Assembly: GCF_000764305.2 (NCBI RefSeq)
Contig: NW_025947191.1
Location: forward strand, 183,076 to 247,075
Length of the DNA: 64,000 nt
Reading direction: 5' to 3'
From: Hyalella azteca
Taxonomy: Eukaryota > Arthropoda > Malacostraca > Amphipoda > Hyalellidae
Each line of letters starts with the position of its first letter. The first letter of the stretch is position 1. Position numbers and translations under genes: made by a program. Below the pieces are notes generated by a model that worked only from the letters and a program-made list of their open reading frames with translations, searched no databases and had not been told where the DNA came from. Shown in pieces: positions 35,750-48,600 of the stretch.

Positions 35750-37290
35750 AAGGTGTTTTGTTTTGCGATTCGAATGGAAATTTATATTTATTGAAGCTAA
35801 GTTGCATTAAGAACTCAAAAAGATTATTTTAAAGTTAAATATCACTATGCTCAAAAGGCTGTTCTTTCAAATATTAAGATATTTGATAATAATTAAAAAT
35901 TTTTATTGAATTTAGGCAATATTATAGTAAATTTTTGAGCAAAATTAACGAAATTGCCTGCCAATATTTCGCGATATTCGAGGTTCCTTTGAATAACTGC
36001 GGTGTCTGTTCTCATCTGCGCGTATCACAGATACCGGTGCGCCCCGTAGGCGAGCCTCGCTTATTTTGCGGTGCGCCCCGTAGGCGAGCCTCGCTTATTA
36101 TTTTTTACTAACACCACCGCCGCGTTGGGGTCTGATGAATGTTGAATTTATTGATACGTTGAAATCGATATTAACGGAGACGATGATCAGGATGAAATCA
36201 GCTCATAGCCGCTTCACTTCGTGGAATTACTTTGGGGAATATTGGGCTGTTGTTGATAAGACTGAACATGCGGTGATGATGATGTGCACTGATTATTATT
36301 AATGTATTCTGGTGGTGTTACTTGAAGTTGCCGTCCGCGTTGTGCCGCAGGAGCGTTGATCGCGACCAGCGCCCACCAGGAGCGCCTGCCGACGCCCGGG
36401 AGATGGCAAAACCTCGCCGAGGGACGTCACTTCGTGAACGACTGCGACGTCTCCATCAGCCGCGACGTCCTTTGGACGTAGCCGTGCAGCCGCGCCGTCC
36501 TTTGGAACCGTAAGTTGTTGCTGCTCGATACATTCTCATGGTGACGCTGAGTCGCTAGTGTTTTAATTTAATTCTACATAATATTGCATTTACCTTCCTA
36601 TTTATTAATAATGTAGTTACCCTCCTACTTACTATTGTATTTATTCTCCTACTTAAAATTGCATTTACCCCCCTACTTATTACTGCTGTATTTACCCTCC
36701 CACTTACTAATGCATTCCCTCTCCTACATACTATTGTATTTACCTTTCTACCTACCATTTTATTCACCCTCCTACTTACTATTGTCCTTACCCCACAACT
36801 TACTATTGTATTTACCCTTCCACATACTATTGTACTTACCCTTCTACTTACTATTGCGTTCGCCCTCCTACTTACTATTTGTATGTACGCTACTACTTAC
36901 TATTGTATTTATTCTCCTACTTACTATTTTATTTTCCTTCCTTCTTATTATTGTATTTTTTCTCCTACTTTCTATTGTATTTACCCTCCGACTTACTGTT
37001 GAATTTACCCTCTCTACAGTTGTATTTATCCTCCTACTTAGCTGCATGCCGCTCTGATGGTATGAGCTGCATGCCGCTCTGATGGCATGAGCAGCATGCC
37101 GCTCTGATGGCATGAGCTGCATGCCGCTCTGATGGCATGAGCTGCATGCCGCTCTGATGGCATGAGCTGCATGCCGCTCTGATGGCATGAGCTGCATGCC
37201 GCTCTGATGGCATGAGCTGCATCGGAGACCATGTTTCAAAAAGTCCTCGCATGTAATTGAGGCAGAACTGTATATGTTGGACACCGAAAT
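35750..37290 (+). repeat. Composite repeat, copy 2
   Basis: Same block order as copy 1, including the LINE-derived AT-rich left block, the 'gttgatcgcgaccagcgccc' block, the 24-bp array (36570-37035) and the 25-bp array (37056-37225). A 34-base direct duplication of 'ggtgcgccccgtaggcgagc' plus flank (36038-36100) is private to this copy. Confidence 0.75.
37056..37225. repeat. 25-bp minisatellite
   Basis: Seven near-identical units of 'gatggcatgagctgcatgcc' plus 'gctct'. Confidence 0.93.
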
Positions 37291-37420
37291 GCATCTACAA
37301 GACAATTGTCGTTAATAAAAAAATAATAAATAGTATTGTAGTCGTGCGATTACAATTGTCGTTCACTGATAACGACGACACTGGCACCAGTCAATATGAG
37401 AGATGCACGGGAACGTTGAA

Positions 37421-37477
37421 TAGGTCAAAATTCAACTTGAGGTCAAAATTCAACTTAAGGTCAAAATTCAACTTGAG
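37421..37477. repeat. 18-bp tandem repeat
   Basis: Three copies of 'aggtcaaaattcaacttg'. Confidence 0.9.
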
Positions 37478-38087
37478 GTAGCCTAGAGCGACAAGACTTG
37501 TGAGCATAAATCCCCGACTTGATCATTTTTCTGACCTTTGAGTATACGGATAAAATTCTACGGATTGACCGCATAATTGTGATTAATGTGCACTTCGATG
37601 AATGGAACTAAAGGAACTAATGGATCCTGCTGAGTTTATTATTTCAGGAAAAGTTGTTATTTTAGAGTATTGATATTTTAATCCTACGAGCAGACTCTAT
37701 GAGAAGTAAAGAAGCAATCAGAAGAGCCCTAACTGGCCTCAGTGTAAGTGGAGGAAGCCTCGGATCATGACTCATTGCCGTCAAATATTTCAGCTGGGTA
37801 ATTCAGCAGTAATACAGCTGGGTTAAACTATACTAATTCAACTGAGTCTGATTGGTAATTCTGCAGTAATTCGACTGGATAATTAGTTAGTCATCCAGCA
37901 GGGTAGAAGATTTTTCCAATAAGATAAAATAAGAATAAGACACAAATTGAAACATTTATTTCATCTGAAAAACACATTTTATTTTGGATCATTTCTTGGG
38001 CGGCCTCGTTCAAGTTCCCTGAGAGCGAAGGAGGCTGCGGGACTGCGGAATTTTCCTACGCTGTCGTCCAAGGAATTTCTTTAAAAA

Positions 38088-38225
38088 TATAACTCAGTAC
38101 TCACTACAGTGAGTGACAGAGAGCTCATTGTCTCGTCCGTCCGTGACGTGAACTCACGGACGGACGGACATGACGAGCACAATAGCCTTTTTTCCATATA
38201 TAAGAAAATACGCTAAAAAAATTTT
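38088..38225 (+). repeat. Dispersed repeat with hairpin, copy 1 (pair 52318-52480)
   Basis: 'tataactcagtactcact' then 'cagtgagtgacagagag', a strong hairpin (GTCCGTCCGTGA / TCACGGACGGAC), 'tgacgagcacaatag' and 'ccata...gaaaa...cgctaaaa'. The second copy keeps the order but has an expanded 'gacggaca' run in place of the hairpin. Confidence 0.75.
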
Positions 38226-38634
38226 CTCTCCTACGATTCTTGTTGTCATTATTTAAGTGACAAGAAATATCAAGCCTAGTCGCAAGTTCAGCGTTAATTT
38301 TTCGTTATAAGGGAGAGTGTGGGTAGGTAAAGCGTTCAGAAATTTATTGATACTGCTGAAATTTTAAAGTCACATATAAAACACTTCTACCAGCACATTT
38401 GTTCTATGAATTTATTGAGAAAACGAAAGCAAACATAAAATGCAAAGAAAACATTAAAACTTAACTCATAACAATTTTTGAACTAATAGTTTTGGAAAAA
38501 TAACAGAATATTCCTAACACAATTGACCATCGCCTATATAGAGTTCCCTTTTTGGATATCGTTTTCACATCCTTTGGAGTTTTTTTTTCATCCGAATCTC
38601 CATGAGTTAATATTAATAGTTAATAAGAGATAAG

Positions 38635-38685
38635 GCCTTCTCTCGCTTTTATTAGCATTTGAATACGATTTGGCATGGATAGGCC
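38635..38685 (-). pseudogene. Short Tc1/mariner transposase relic, copy 3
   Basis: The reverse complement holds the 'SMPNR.Q'-like segment only, again followed by a hairpin-module remnant and then the 29-bp array at 38840-38945. Confidence 0.45.
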
Positions 38686-38839
38686 AGGAAAGATAACGCG
38701 TATCAGTGCCGGGCAGCGATGCTCAATTTGTGCAGGCATAGTGAACAAAAGTCACGAGTTTCTTTACTTTAAGTAAATTTTATCTTTTCCGTGAAGATGG
38801 GAACTGTAGGTAGTTGAAGTCGCGTTCACCTCAAGCTCT

Positions 38840-38945
38840 CGAACTGTAACTCGGTAGAGTCGATCCCGTCGACTGTAACTCGACTGAGTCGAAACAGCCG
38901 ACTGTAACGCGGTAGAGTCGATACTGCGGACTGTAATTCGATATC
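38840..38945. repeat. 29-bp minisatellite, diverged
   Basis: Three to four diverged copies (for example 'gccgactgtaacgcggtaga') in the same position relative to 'cgcgttcacctcaagctctc' as the array at 27062. Confidence 0.8.
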
Positions 38946-39810
38946 GATATTAACGGAGACGATGATATTAACGATGTCTCCGTTAATAACGATATCGATA
39001 TTAACGATGATGTATGCAGCACATGGCCACCACACTTCCTCGTGAAATTCCTTATGGGAATATTGGGCCGTTGTTAATAAGACTGAACCTGCGATAATGT
39101 TGATGATGTGCACTGATTATTATTAATGTGTTCTGGTGGCGTTGCTTGAAGTTGTCGTCCGCGTTGTGTCGCAGGAGCGTTGATCGCGACCAGCGCCCAC
39201 CAGGAGCGCCTGCCGACACCCGGGAGATGGCGGAGCCTGGCCCAGGGACGAAACTTAGTGAACGACTGGAACGTCTCCATCAGCCGCACCGTCCTTTGGA
39301 GCCGTAAGTTGTTGCTGCTCTATACTTTCTCATGGTGACGTTGAGTCGCTCGTGTTTTAATTTAATTCTACTTACTATTGTATCTATCCTCCGGCTTACT
39401 ATTGTATTTACTCTCCTACTCACTATTGTATTTGTTGTCCTAATTACTATTATATTTACCCTCTTACTCACTGATGTACTTACCCTCCTACCTACTGTTG
39501 TATTTACCCTACTACTTCCTGATGTATTTATCCTCCTACTTACTATTCTATTTACTCTCCTACTTAATTCTGTATTTACCTTCTTACTTACAGATGTATT
39601 TACCCTCCTACTTACTGTTGTATTTACTTTCCTACTTACTATTGTATATAACCTCTTACTTACTGTTGTATTTATCCTCCTACTTATACTATTGTATTTG
39701 CCCTCGAACTTCCTGTTGTATTTATCTCCCTACATGATATTGCATTTACCCCTATACTTTCTATTGCTTTTACCCTCCCATTTAGTATTGTATATACCCT
39801 ACTACTTAGA
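38920..39810 (+). repeat. Composite repeat, copy 3 (short)
   Basis: Starts with a local palindrome of 'tcgatattaacggagacgat' type (38940-39010), then the 'gttgatcgcgaccagcgccc' block and a 24-bp array (39360-39800). The 25-bp array is lost. Confidence 0.7.
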
Positions 39811-40158
39811 AATAGCTACAAGACTTCCACCGGGTTCGATATGGTGCTAGGCATTTCAAGTCTGAACATATACTTCATAGCTTTATCTAGTTTGTTCTTG
39901 AACGTGTTCATACTCGGAGCGCCAACGATGTGATCGGGGAGGTTGTTCCACATGTCGGTGATTACGAAGTAATTAGATGGAAGTAATTAGAGTTTTATTG
40001 ACAGTAGTGTTTTTTAATTTAGTGAATTTAGTCACCCCTACCAAGGTCGTAACTCAATACCTCGAAACATGGGACAGCAAATGGTTGAGGTAGAAGCTCA
40101 TGCGGTGCAGTTATTTGGTGCAATCTTATCCTGGAGTTCTGTTTAACTCTGCATTTAC
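39811..40158. other. Possible LINE scrap, otherwise no gene seen
   Basis: Minus-strand reading near 39840-39990 gives fragments like 'FKNKLDKAMK' and 'WNNLPDHIVGAPS', which resemble the end of a LINE reverse-transcriptase ORF, but frames are broken and too short to be sure. Confidence 0.3.
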
Positions 40159-41240
40159 GGGGACCGCCCTAGCATACGAAAACTTCTACAGTTATTATCC
40201 GATTGTCATGAAACTTCACATACATACGTAAAATGTAAAAAAAAAACATTTTGCTCATATGAATTTTTCGAAAAATTGATAGAAAACGTGAAATTCATAG
40301 AAAACGGCTAAAAAGGGGTACTTTAGAAAATCTATCTCCTCCCACAAATATCATCCTACAACATCGAGACACGTATCAATCGATTCGTAAAGACCATATC
40401 TATTGACTCTAACATCACTTTTTTCATTTTCCATCTAGTTTTTTTTGCGTTTTTTTCTATTTTTCCCATTTTTTCTCATTTTTCACCCGTCCCCCCCCTT
40501 CTCCCCCATATAAAAAACGAACCAGACCGAAATTCAAAAAAGTGATGTTAGAGTCGATAGGCCTGGTCTTTACGAATCGAATGGTATATGTCTCATTGCT
40601 GTAGCTTGAAAACTGTAGGAGGAGATAGATTTGCCGTGAGAGCAGTATGAGGTTTTCAGTACGGCCAAAAGACTGCCCGCGCGGCACTTGAATAGACATA
40701 AAAGAGTTGCAACGCAGCCAAGATACCGTAACTTAGCCTTAAACCATTCAAGAAGGTATGGAGCAACTGGCTGCACACCTTTCACGTCGCTGTCATGATG
40801 GGCACTGAGAGGTTTGGCTTCAGCTCGCAGTTTTAGTAGTCACGCCCCGTAATTAGTGCCTTAGGAATTACTTAAGGCCGCCCCCACCCCCCCCCGTTCT
40901 ATGGGGCGTGGTGCAGTAGAAAATGGAGGTACAAAGATGAGTGTACCACCAATCGATGCGTAAGAAAGTGCTCTTTCAAACAAGACTATGCCCACTTTAG
41001 TGCCATGATTGGCTGCTTAATGCCAGGCCTTCCTTTGTGGAGTGACCAGCGCGTCATTTATCCTCGTAGAGTTTTGTTAAGGGACCTAAAACCCGCCTCC
41101 CTTTGAGGAGCTGTCACAAAGTCATTTTTCGACGTACAGGGACGATACTTATACCGTTTGATGCGCAAGAAAACAACCTTTAAGATGAGATAAGAAACAG
41201 AAAAACTCAAAATTTTCAAATTTTAGCTAGGGCGGTCCCC
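40159..41240. mobile_element. Non-autonomous DNA transposon, 1,082 bp, perfect 15-bp TIRs
   Basis: Left end 'ggggaccgccctagc' (40159-40173) and right end 'gctagggcggtcccc' (41226-41240) are perfect inverted repeats. They are flanked by a direct TTAC duplication (40155-40158, 41241-41244). No transposase frame is present. Inside, arms at 40380-40425 and 40535-40582 ('gattcgtaaagaccatatct') form a second, nested foldback. The superfamily is not determined: a 4-bp TTAC duplication is neither TA (Tc1/mariner) nor TTAA (piggyBac). Confidence 0.85.
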
Positions 41241-41244
41241 TTAC

Positions 41245-42235
41245 GTCTTGATCAAAAGCTTGCTAGTTATGCGCAGTGAAGTCTTATATTACATGCTGTG
41301 TGTGCAATTTAGATGCGGTGAAATTGTCCCACTTGCATATTTTTACCTTGACATCATCCAAGTTTGTCTGCTGAACATCAACAACAGTATACAACATGTA
41401 CGAACTTGAGTCTCATACACATGATATAAATCTTTCTTGTTGCATAGTGTGCGTTTTACTTTGATTCTCCCATTCATGTTGAGCCCGCCGTAAGTGTTGT
41501 GAACATAGCAGGATCGAAAGGGATTATTGTTACTCTCAATGGTGGCTCAGTGGTGGCCGCTCCAGGTATACTTTCAAGAAAGATCAAATTCAACATATCA
41601 TTGAAGTTTGATTTCATTGAAGTTTCATTCCAATATTTCCAATGAGTATTGGAACAAACACAATAAATCAATACCTTGAAGCAATATTTATTGTTCACTA
41701 ATCTAGTAGTGTTAATTGGGATAAAATTAAATTATAATTTTGAATAAACGCAAAATTATTCGCAATTTCGCATCTCCTAATTTTACGCAGTCTATATAAT
41801 CTACTCAATTCCAAAATTTTAAAACTATTCGAAACAGCGTTCACTTCCACATGATATACCGACAACTTTCGACATAGATTTTTCCATGCCTATATAGCAA
41901 ATCTTTATGGTCAGCTTTTTACTTGAGCTCGTCAAATTCTAATAATGGTCCTTCGTTAATCGGCAACTTTATCTCAGTTTTATCAAATGCTTCGCGCAGA
42001 AACACGGCTTGAAGTAAATAAAGGTAGCGACAAGTGCCGACAACCTTGTGCTATCAAGATTCTTCAATTATTTTGATAAGGTAGCTATGACGTCATCCGC
42101 CTAGCGGCAGTAGCTGTCAATGGCTGAGCGAAAATTAGAGGGAACTGTTGAGAAACGAACGAACGTTTCGGAATGATTCGATTAGCTACATTGAGTGTTT
42201 TAGCCAGTTGAGATGACTGCAACTAACGCACCGAT
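41245..42235. other. No gene seen
   Basis: AT-rich, without supported features. Any upstream promoter or untranslated exon of the NACHT gene would lie here or beyond. Confidence 0.35.
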
Positions 42236-42660
42236 TTGTTTCAGTGTACCTCTTCAATCGATCTGAAATTTTCGCAAACTTTCATAAATTTGGAGACAAT
42301 GCATGAATCAATTGACAAAATAAATTATTTTAAAGTTGACAAAAAAATTTTAATATTAAAAAAACTAAAAAATAATTTTGTCTGCTACAAATCTTATAAT
42401 CGATATTTAACACACTTCTACATGTCCAATCGATTTGAAATTTTGCAGACTTGCGTAAAGTCGGAGACAATGCATGAATTGATTCACAGAATAAATAAGT
42501 TTGAAGATTTAATGTTTTTATATATTAAAAAATGCGAATTTTTTTTTAATATTCGAAAATAAAAATTAGGAATTCATTGTACATGTGTAACATTGGAAAC
42601 ACTGGATTCTTTAGAAGTGATGTCTTTAAAAAGTAATTTTTGAACGTATACTATTCTACT
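42236..42660 (+). repeat. Dimeric ~180-bp repeat upstream of the NACHT gene
   Basis: Two tandem diverged units, each with 'tcgatctgaaatttt', then 'ggagacaatgcatgaat'. They are followed by 'gaattcattgtacatgtgta' and 'aaaaagtaatttttgaacgt'. The whole dimer recurs at 59610-60080. The repeat stops just before a possible acceptor (ctactcaacag) 9 bases upstream of the start codon, so it may lie in a 5' UTR intron. Confidence 0.75.
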
Positions 42661-42676
42661 CAACAGATCCTGCGTA

Positions 42677-45600
42677 ATGGCCGGCCAGTCAGAGCAGACC
42701 AGCTCCAGGCCTGCTGCAGTACATATTGCTGATGAAATCTACGCGATTTACCGCAATATTGCTGGTGTGCTGTACGTGGCCCCCAAGGTAATCCGATTCA
42801 TTGTCAGCAAAGAATGTGTCGACAAAAAGAGCGACGAGAGCTACAAAAAATACATGGAACGCCTAAAAGGCAAGGAATTCAGTAAAACGGAATGGAAACG
42901 TCATGGCGGAACAATCGCGGAAGATTTGAGCCACCCTGATGATTTAGACATCACTGGGTTGTACGCTCTGCTGGAGAAACTTTCTAGGTTACATGATGAA
43001 TGCTGGCGGAGTGTAAAACCTGGAGATACAAAGTGTCCACTTGGAAAGCTGTCTCGCTTAGATAAGAATGACCTTCCGAGGGACGTTGATAAACTGTTCG
43101 ACAAGTTGCGCAAGGTCAAGAATTTGCGAAACAAAATCATGCACGAGTTCGAAGAAACATCAACCCCTCAAAAATTCAGTGATTTGAAGACTGCCCTGTT
43201 AGAGCTCATTGAAGAAGCCGAAAGGGTTTATTCACTGCCACAGTCCGAAGTTAATGATCAGAAAAAAAGTGTACATGATGACTTCGAAAGCCTGCAGACT
43301 ACTGACAAGAAGAGCATTTACTACTGGTGTACAAGATTGGCTATGTCAGGAAAACTGGCCGTGAAGAACCTCTGGAAAACCAAACTGTCCAAAGAGACCC
43401 TCCCGCTACTTAACAGCATTGTGCAGCGTCTGGAAGTATTTCATGCTCTCGACGTGATGGTGAGAGAAGGCCCTAACGGTCAAGTTCTTCCGTACACCGA
43501 AATTTTCAAGGCTCCTGAGAAGGCAATTATAGTATCCGGTGTTGCTGGTGCCGGTAAGACTACTCTGCTAAAAAACATCGTGCTTCAATTTTTCGAGCTA
43601 CAGGACGGAAATGCTGATTACTTGCGACAATTTGAACAGCTCATCCTGTTCGAGTGCAGGGATCGTACCACTGAAACACTGGCTGACGTCATCGAGCAGC
43701 ACTTTAGGGAACTGTGTAGGGAAATAGAGGGTAAACGAAACGTCCTTGATGCCCTCTTACGTCTAGACGCCCTATTTGTCATCGATGGGTACGATGAAGT
43801 AAACAAAGTTTCAACCAACGTAGTGGAAGAAATCATCAAGAAGACGTCAAGCAGCAACTGCCGGGTGCTAATCACTACTCGTCCTCACAGTGCGAAGAAG
43901 AAACTGGAAATGCTTCTTGCTAATAACGATGTCAATTCTACCGAATTCGAGATCAAGCCGCTCACTGAGCTGGATGAGCAGCTGGAATTTTTGGCAAGGT
44001 ATGAGAAGAGTTTAGGCATCAAAAAAGGTGAGATGACAGAAAGCTTCAAAACGCTGAATGAAGATGTCAGAATTCTGTTCACCGAACCCATCAACTTGAT
44101 TCTTTTCTGCGACATGCATAAGCACATGCCTGAAACAATCTCGTCGTGGGAAAAGCCCGGGGACGTGGCGAATGATATACTACGCCTGTATAAGAAGCTT
44201 GTCACCATAAAGCTCGCTGATGTGACTCATCGTGAATGCGAAGTCATGTTAGATGATCTGTTTGTTGTCATTGGTAAAGCAGCGTTGGAATTTATTCGTG
44301 AAAACACTGTATCTTTCTCAGAAAAAGAGCTGCTTCAGGTTAAACGAAAATGCATTCCAATACTGAATAACACGGTAGAGTGTAGCTCTGACATTATCCT
44401 CTCGGTGGTGCTGAAAGTAAACAGACCTCTTTCTGGAATCGGAGAAACCACCTACACTTTCCATCACAAATCTATTCAAGAAATGTTTGCAGCCGAATTT
44501 ATTGTGCAGCGCATCCTAGAGGGCAAGGGCACCCTGAAAAATATCCTAGAGGCAGAACCTAAGGAAATGAGCAGGTAAGGAGGCAGAGAGAAACACAAGT
44601 CGCTTTAGGTAACTTAAATATATCGTTGTTAACAAAATTCCCATAATATTCTCGCGGCAGTCAAGGAGAGTAAATTCTTGGTGCACTCGTAACTGTTATA
44701 AACGGCTGGCAACGTATCTTTAAATTACAGGGCAAAATTTCGATGCGTTCTCTCGATCAATCGAGTGAATGTGACACTCGACTAGGTTATACATGCTACG
44801 GACCTCTTTAACTTTACTCTTCACAATACCCGATGTGTTGATTTAATTTATGCAGATTTTAACAAGGCGTTTAATACGTGGATTGTACCGCAGGAAAATA
44901 TTAAGAGGAATATTGGGCCTCGTTTTTCGAAGTTTGTCGCAACAAATGTTCAAGAGCAAGTGGAAATAGTGACAACATTTATTCATACATTTATTTCCTC
45001 CTCGCCTTCCTCAAATTTACATTTTTTTAAGTCGCGCATACGTTGCAATCAATCAATCTCATTTCTAATCATTCACCTGCATCTATACGTTTGAGTTATA
45101 TTTTTCTAATGATATCACTAAATGGTCTAATTATAATAACTTAACAGTTAACAAGCGTCTTGGAGAGATGCCAGCAGTTGCGGCTGTACGTGACACACTA
45201 ACAACTCAAATTGTATAACAAAACGCAAAAAAATAATAATTTATGAACAACTTACATATGTCCTTGATAACTTTAACCTTCGCGATACTCACCTTTAAAA
45301 AAGCCTTTACCTGAACGCTTTGTCCCAGCCTGCGCGAAGTACTGCAGTACGCGGTGCAGGGCCTCAGCCGCTGCAAGCCTCGCCTCTTGAAGAAACGCTG
45401 GCCAGAGCTGAAGAAGGCGCTGCGTAAAGCCGGCGTCGTCTCTGCCGCCGACTGGCAGGAGTGTCTCCGCATCTGCCCTGACGCTGAGCAGGTGGCCAAG
45501 CCTGCTGCTCTTAGCAAACTCAAAGAAGACAAGACGTGGCGTGTCGAAACAGGTTGGTGAACTTTGTACCTAATGAGACGGTTAATGGAATACACAAGTT

Positions 45601-48600
45601 TTGTAATTTGATTTGAAAATATTCAAACTGATAATTGTAACAATCATTGCTAGCATATTTTGCCATCTTCAGCAACACCTTAAAATCGTAAGGAAAATCT
45701 AGAGACCAGTGAAATTTTTTCTCATAAACCGTGATTTGCAGACGAAACGGCATTTTCAGTGAGGAGTAAACGCTCTGAAACTTCTTAGTATTCTTACAGC
45801 TTACAAAATTAAAAGTTCAAATCATGTTCATGGCCACAGGACGCGATGTAGCGCTGGTCGCAGCTATGTTGCCATACGCACAACCTGACCTCCTGGAGGT
45901 GAAGATCAAACCTGACGACCCAAGCAAGAGGCGGTGGGCAGAACTTGTGCAGCGTCGCGTTGGGCACGTCAGTCTTGTGCTGCAGACCCCTGACGATGAT
46001 GAATACAAGAGCAACGACGACCTCCTCCTGCCAATGCTTGGCACAAAGTATGAACAATTTCACGCTAAGTCAATTCTTATTAAGCTTAAGGTCTAAAGTT
46101 TCAACTAAAAGCCAAGGTTGGTCTCTTGGATAATATTACTTTAAATAATGCAGCGGAAAAAAATTGAATCGACAAGACCTACTGAGGAACAACCGAGTGC
46201 CGGCGAGACTTTATTTTTACCACACTGTGAAAAATTTCTTCATATTTAGCTTATTTAATCAATAATAAAATTAATAACGTACATACCCAGTTAAAATTTT
46301 GAGCCGAGACCGGCGCCGGGTTTAGCCGGGCTGGTCGCGCTTTAGCAGGATGGAGCCGTGAAACTATAACCGGCCATCTATCCCTAAAACTGCGCTGGCC
46401 ATGGCTGATATAGAGACAAAATTCTAGCAGCTCGGCAGGGACGGAACTCTGCGCTGTTTTAGCGCTGGTATTTGGGATTGCCCGGCAGGGAGCTGTACAG
46501 AGCAGCAAGCAGGCATGGATATACAGAAAACGCGTTAATAACGGTAAATGTTAGAGCAAAGAAAATACCGAGGAAATTCACCATATTTTCAATGAAAATG
46601 TGTAAACCAGCACCATCATCGGTTCATAAAATTGATCGACTTTCCCTGAGTTTTGGTTCTGGTCTCCGAAACGTTTTCATGGAAGATATGGCGAATTTAC
46701 TTGGCGGTTTCTTTGCATGAAAACTCTTGGAGAACTTGCGATTTCAGTAGACTAATGATTTGCGTACGTTGTTAATTTTCCTATCAAACTATCGAATGAC
46801 ATGAAGCCAATGCAATAAGATAAATTACTAAACAAATTTAGCTCTAATACTCACATCTAACTGACGGGATCATACGAATGGCTACTTTGTTCATTTTTTA
46901 AAATTAGTGCATTATGAATAATATCCATCAAGTTCAACCATATATATAACTATTCCTCGATTTGCTAGATGATGGCGAGTCATTTGTTCCGTATTACAGT
47001 TAAGTAGTTCATAGAGCCTAGGCTGGTAAGGTGTTCGCGTGGCCTAGCTGGTACAGGCGTGGACATACGACGCGGAGAATCTGCGTTCGAATCCCGGAGC
47101 TTCAGTCGACGTTTGCAGATAGTTCATAGCGGTGAGTAATTTGATGTGTATATTTCCTCGATAATTGAATTTGTTAGATTCTAAATTACAGGGTGAGGCT
47201 GTGGTTGTTCAGCGGCTGCGTGGGCACCTGCGCTGGGGCGGCCGCCCTAGCGTCGGTGTTTCGTGGCCCTTACCTCACCATCCGCATGGCGGCGCCCCTG
47301 GACCTCAGCGCCCTCGGGGGGACATACGAAAAGCTCTGTGAGTCTTGTCCAGCACGGGGGGCGGCGCCCCCGGGCCCGTGGGCGCCGTACAATTATATAT
47401 TGTATAGTCGTTATTTATTGTAATGTTTGGTGATTATTCACCAAGATAATCACCAAATAGCAAATAATCGCACAAAATAAATAATATATACTAAATAGTT
47501 CATATATACAATATTTAGAATATTATATATATTAATATATTATTATATAAAATAGTATATAGTAACAAATATTATTCATCTGTTATCCTCATTGTTATCT
47601 TATTTGACCTGCACAGCGGTGTACACGTGTCTCCTCCCGCCCCCTGGCCCCTCCTCCCCCACGTGGCCGCTGCCCCCCTCCCCCGCGCCATGGCTGTACG
47701 CGGAGGGGTCGGATGAGGGAACCTGGGGGGCCGTGGCCCACACCGTCACCTCGCTTGCCCCCCCTGGCAAGAGGTGCGTAGCTCCCCGACCTCCGCGGGA
47801 GGAAACAGCGTTCCATTTTTTATACATCGTACAGTTAAACAACGCATATGTATACATCATATATTTATACATCGTATAGTTATACAACGTATAGTTGTAC
47901 ATCGTATAGTTGTACATCGTATAGTAATACATTGTATGGTCATACATAGTAAAGTTATTCATCGTATATTTATGAGATATGCACATGGGGAATGACACAG
48001 CAGTTTGTGTGTCTGGGGGAATGACGCTGCAGTTTGTGTGCCCAGGTTCGACAGGCTGTTACTGCGGGGCAGCAGGCTTCGTGCAGAGGAGCTGCCGCCG
48101 CTGCTGCGGGCGCTCCACGGGGCAGGAGTGAGGGCGGGCTACGACGAGGTCGACACGCGTGCCAGGGTTGACTGGTGAGTTGACGGCGGCCACTGAACTC
48201 TGGGCCAATATTCCAAGCACTTAATGATATAATTATATTCTTATATATATAGACTACAAAGATAGCATTGATTGCGACTGATAGCCGCTGCAAATGAAAC
48301 AAAATGGCGGCCGATGATGATGGACCGCCCACTCAGATGGCGGCCAATCATTGGACTCAGCGCCATCATCACGACAATCATTATCATTTAATATATCAGA
48401 ATAATGATATGTCGTCATTATTATTAATCCTATATCTTAATCTTATATTCGTATTAATTATATACGATTCTATGATTTATAATGTAATAATATAGGATTA
48501 CATAGAATTAATTGGAATGATTATAATATTGGATTATAATTATATATAATTTCATTATTTAGATAATAAAAGTAAAATATTGTTTATAAAATAATTTGGG

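Noticed and set aside
45206..45595. 129-codon minus-strand frame
   Set aside because: It is the antisense shadow of NACHT gene exon 2.
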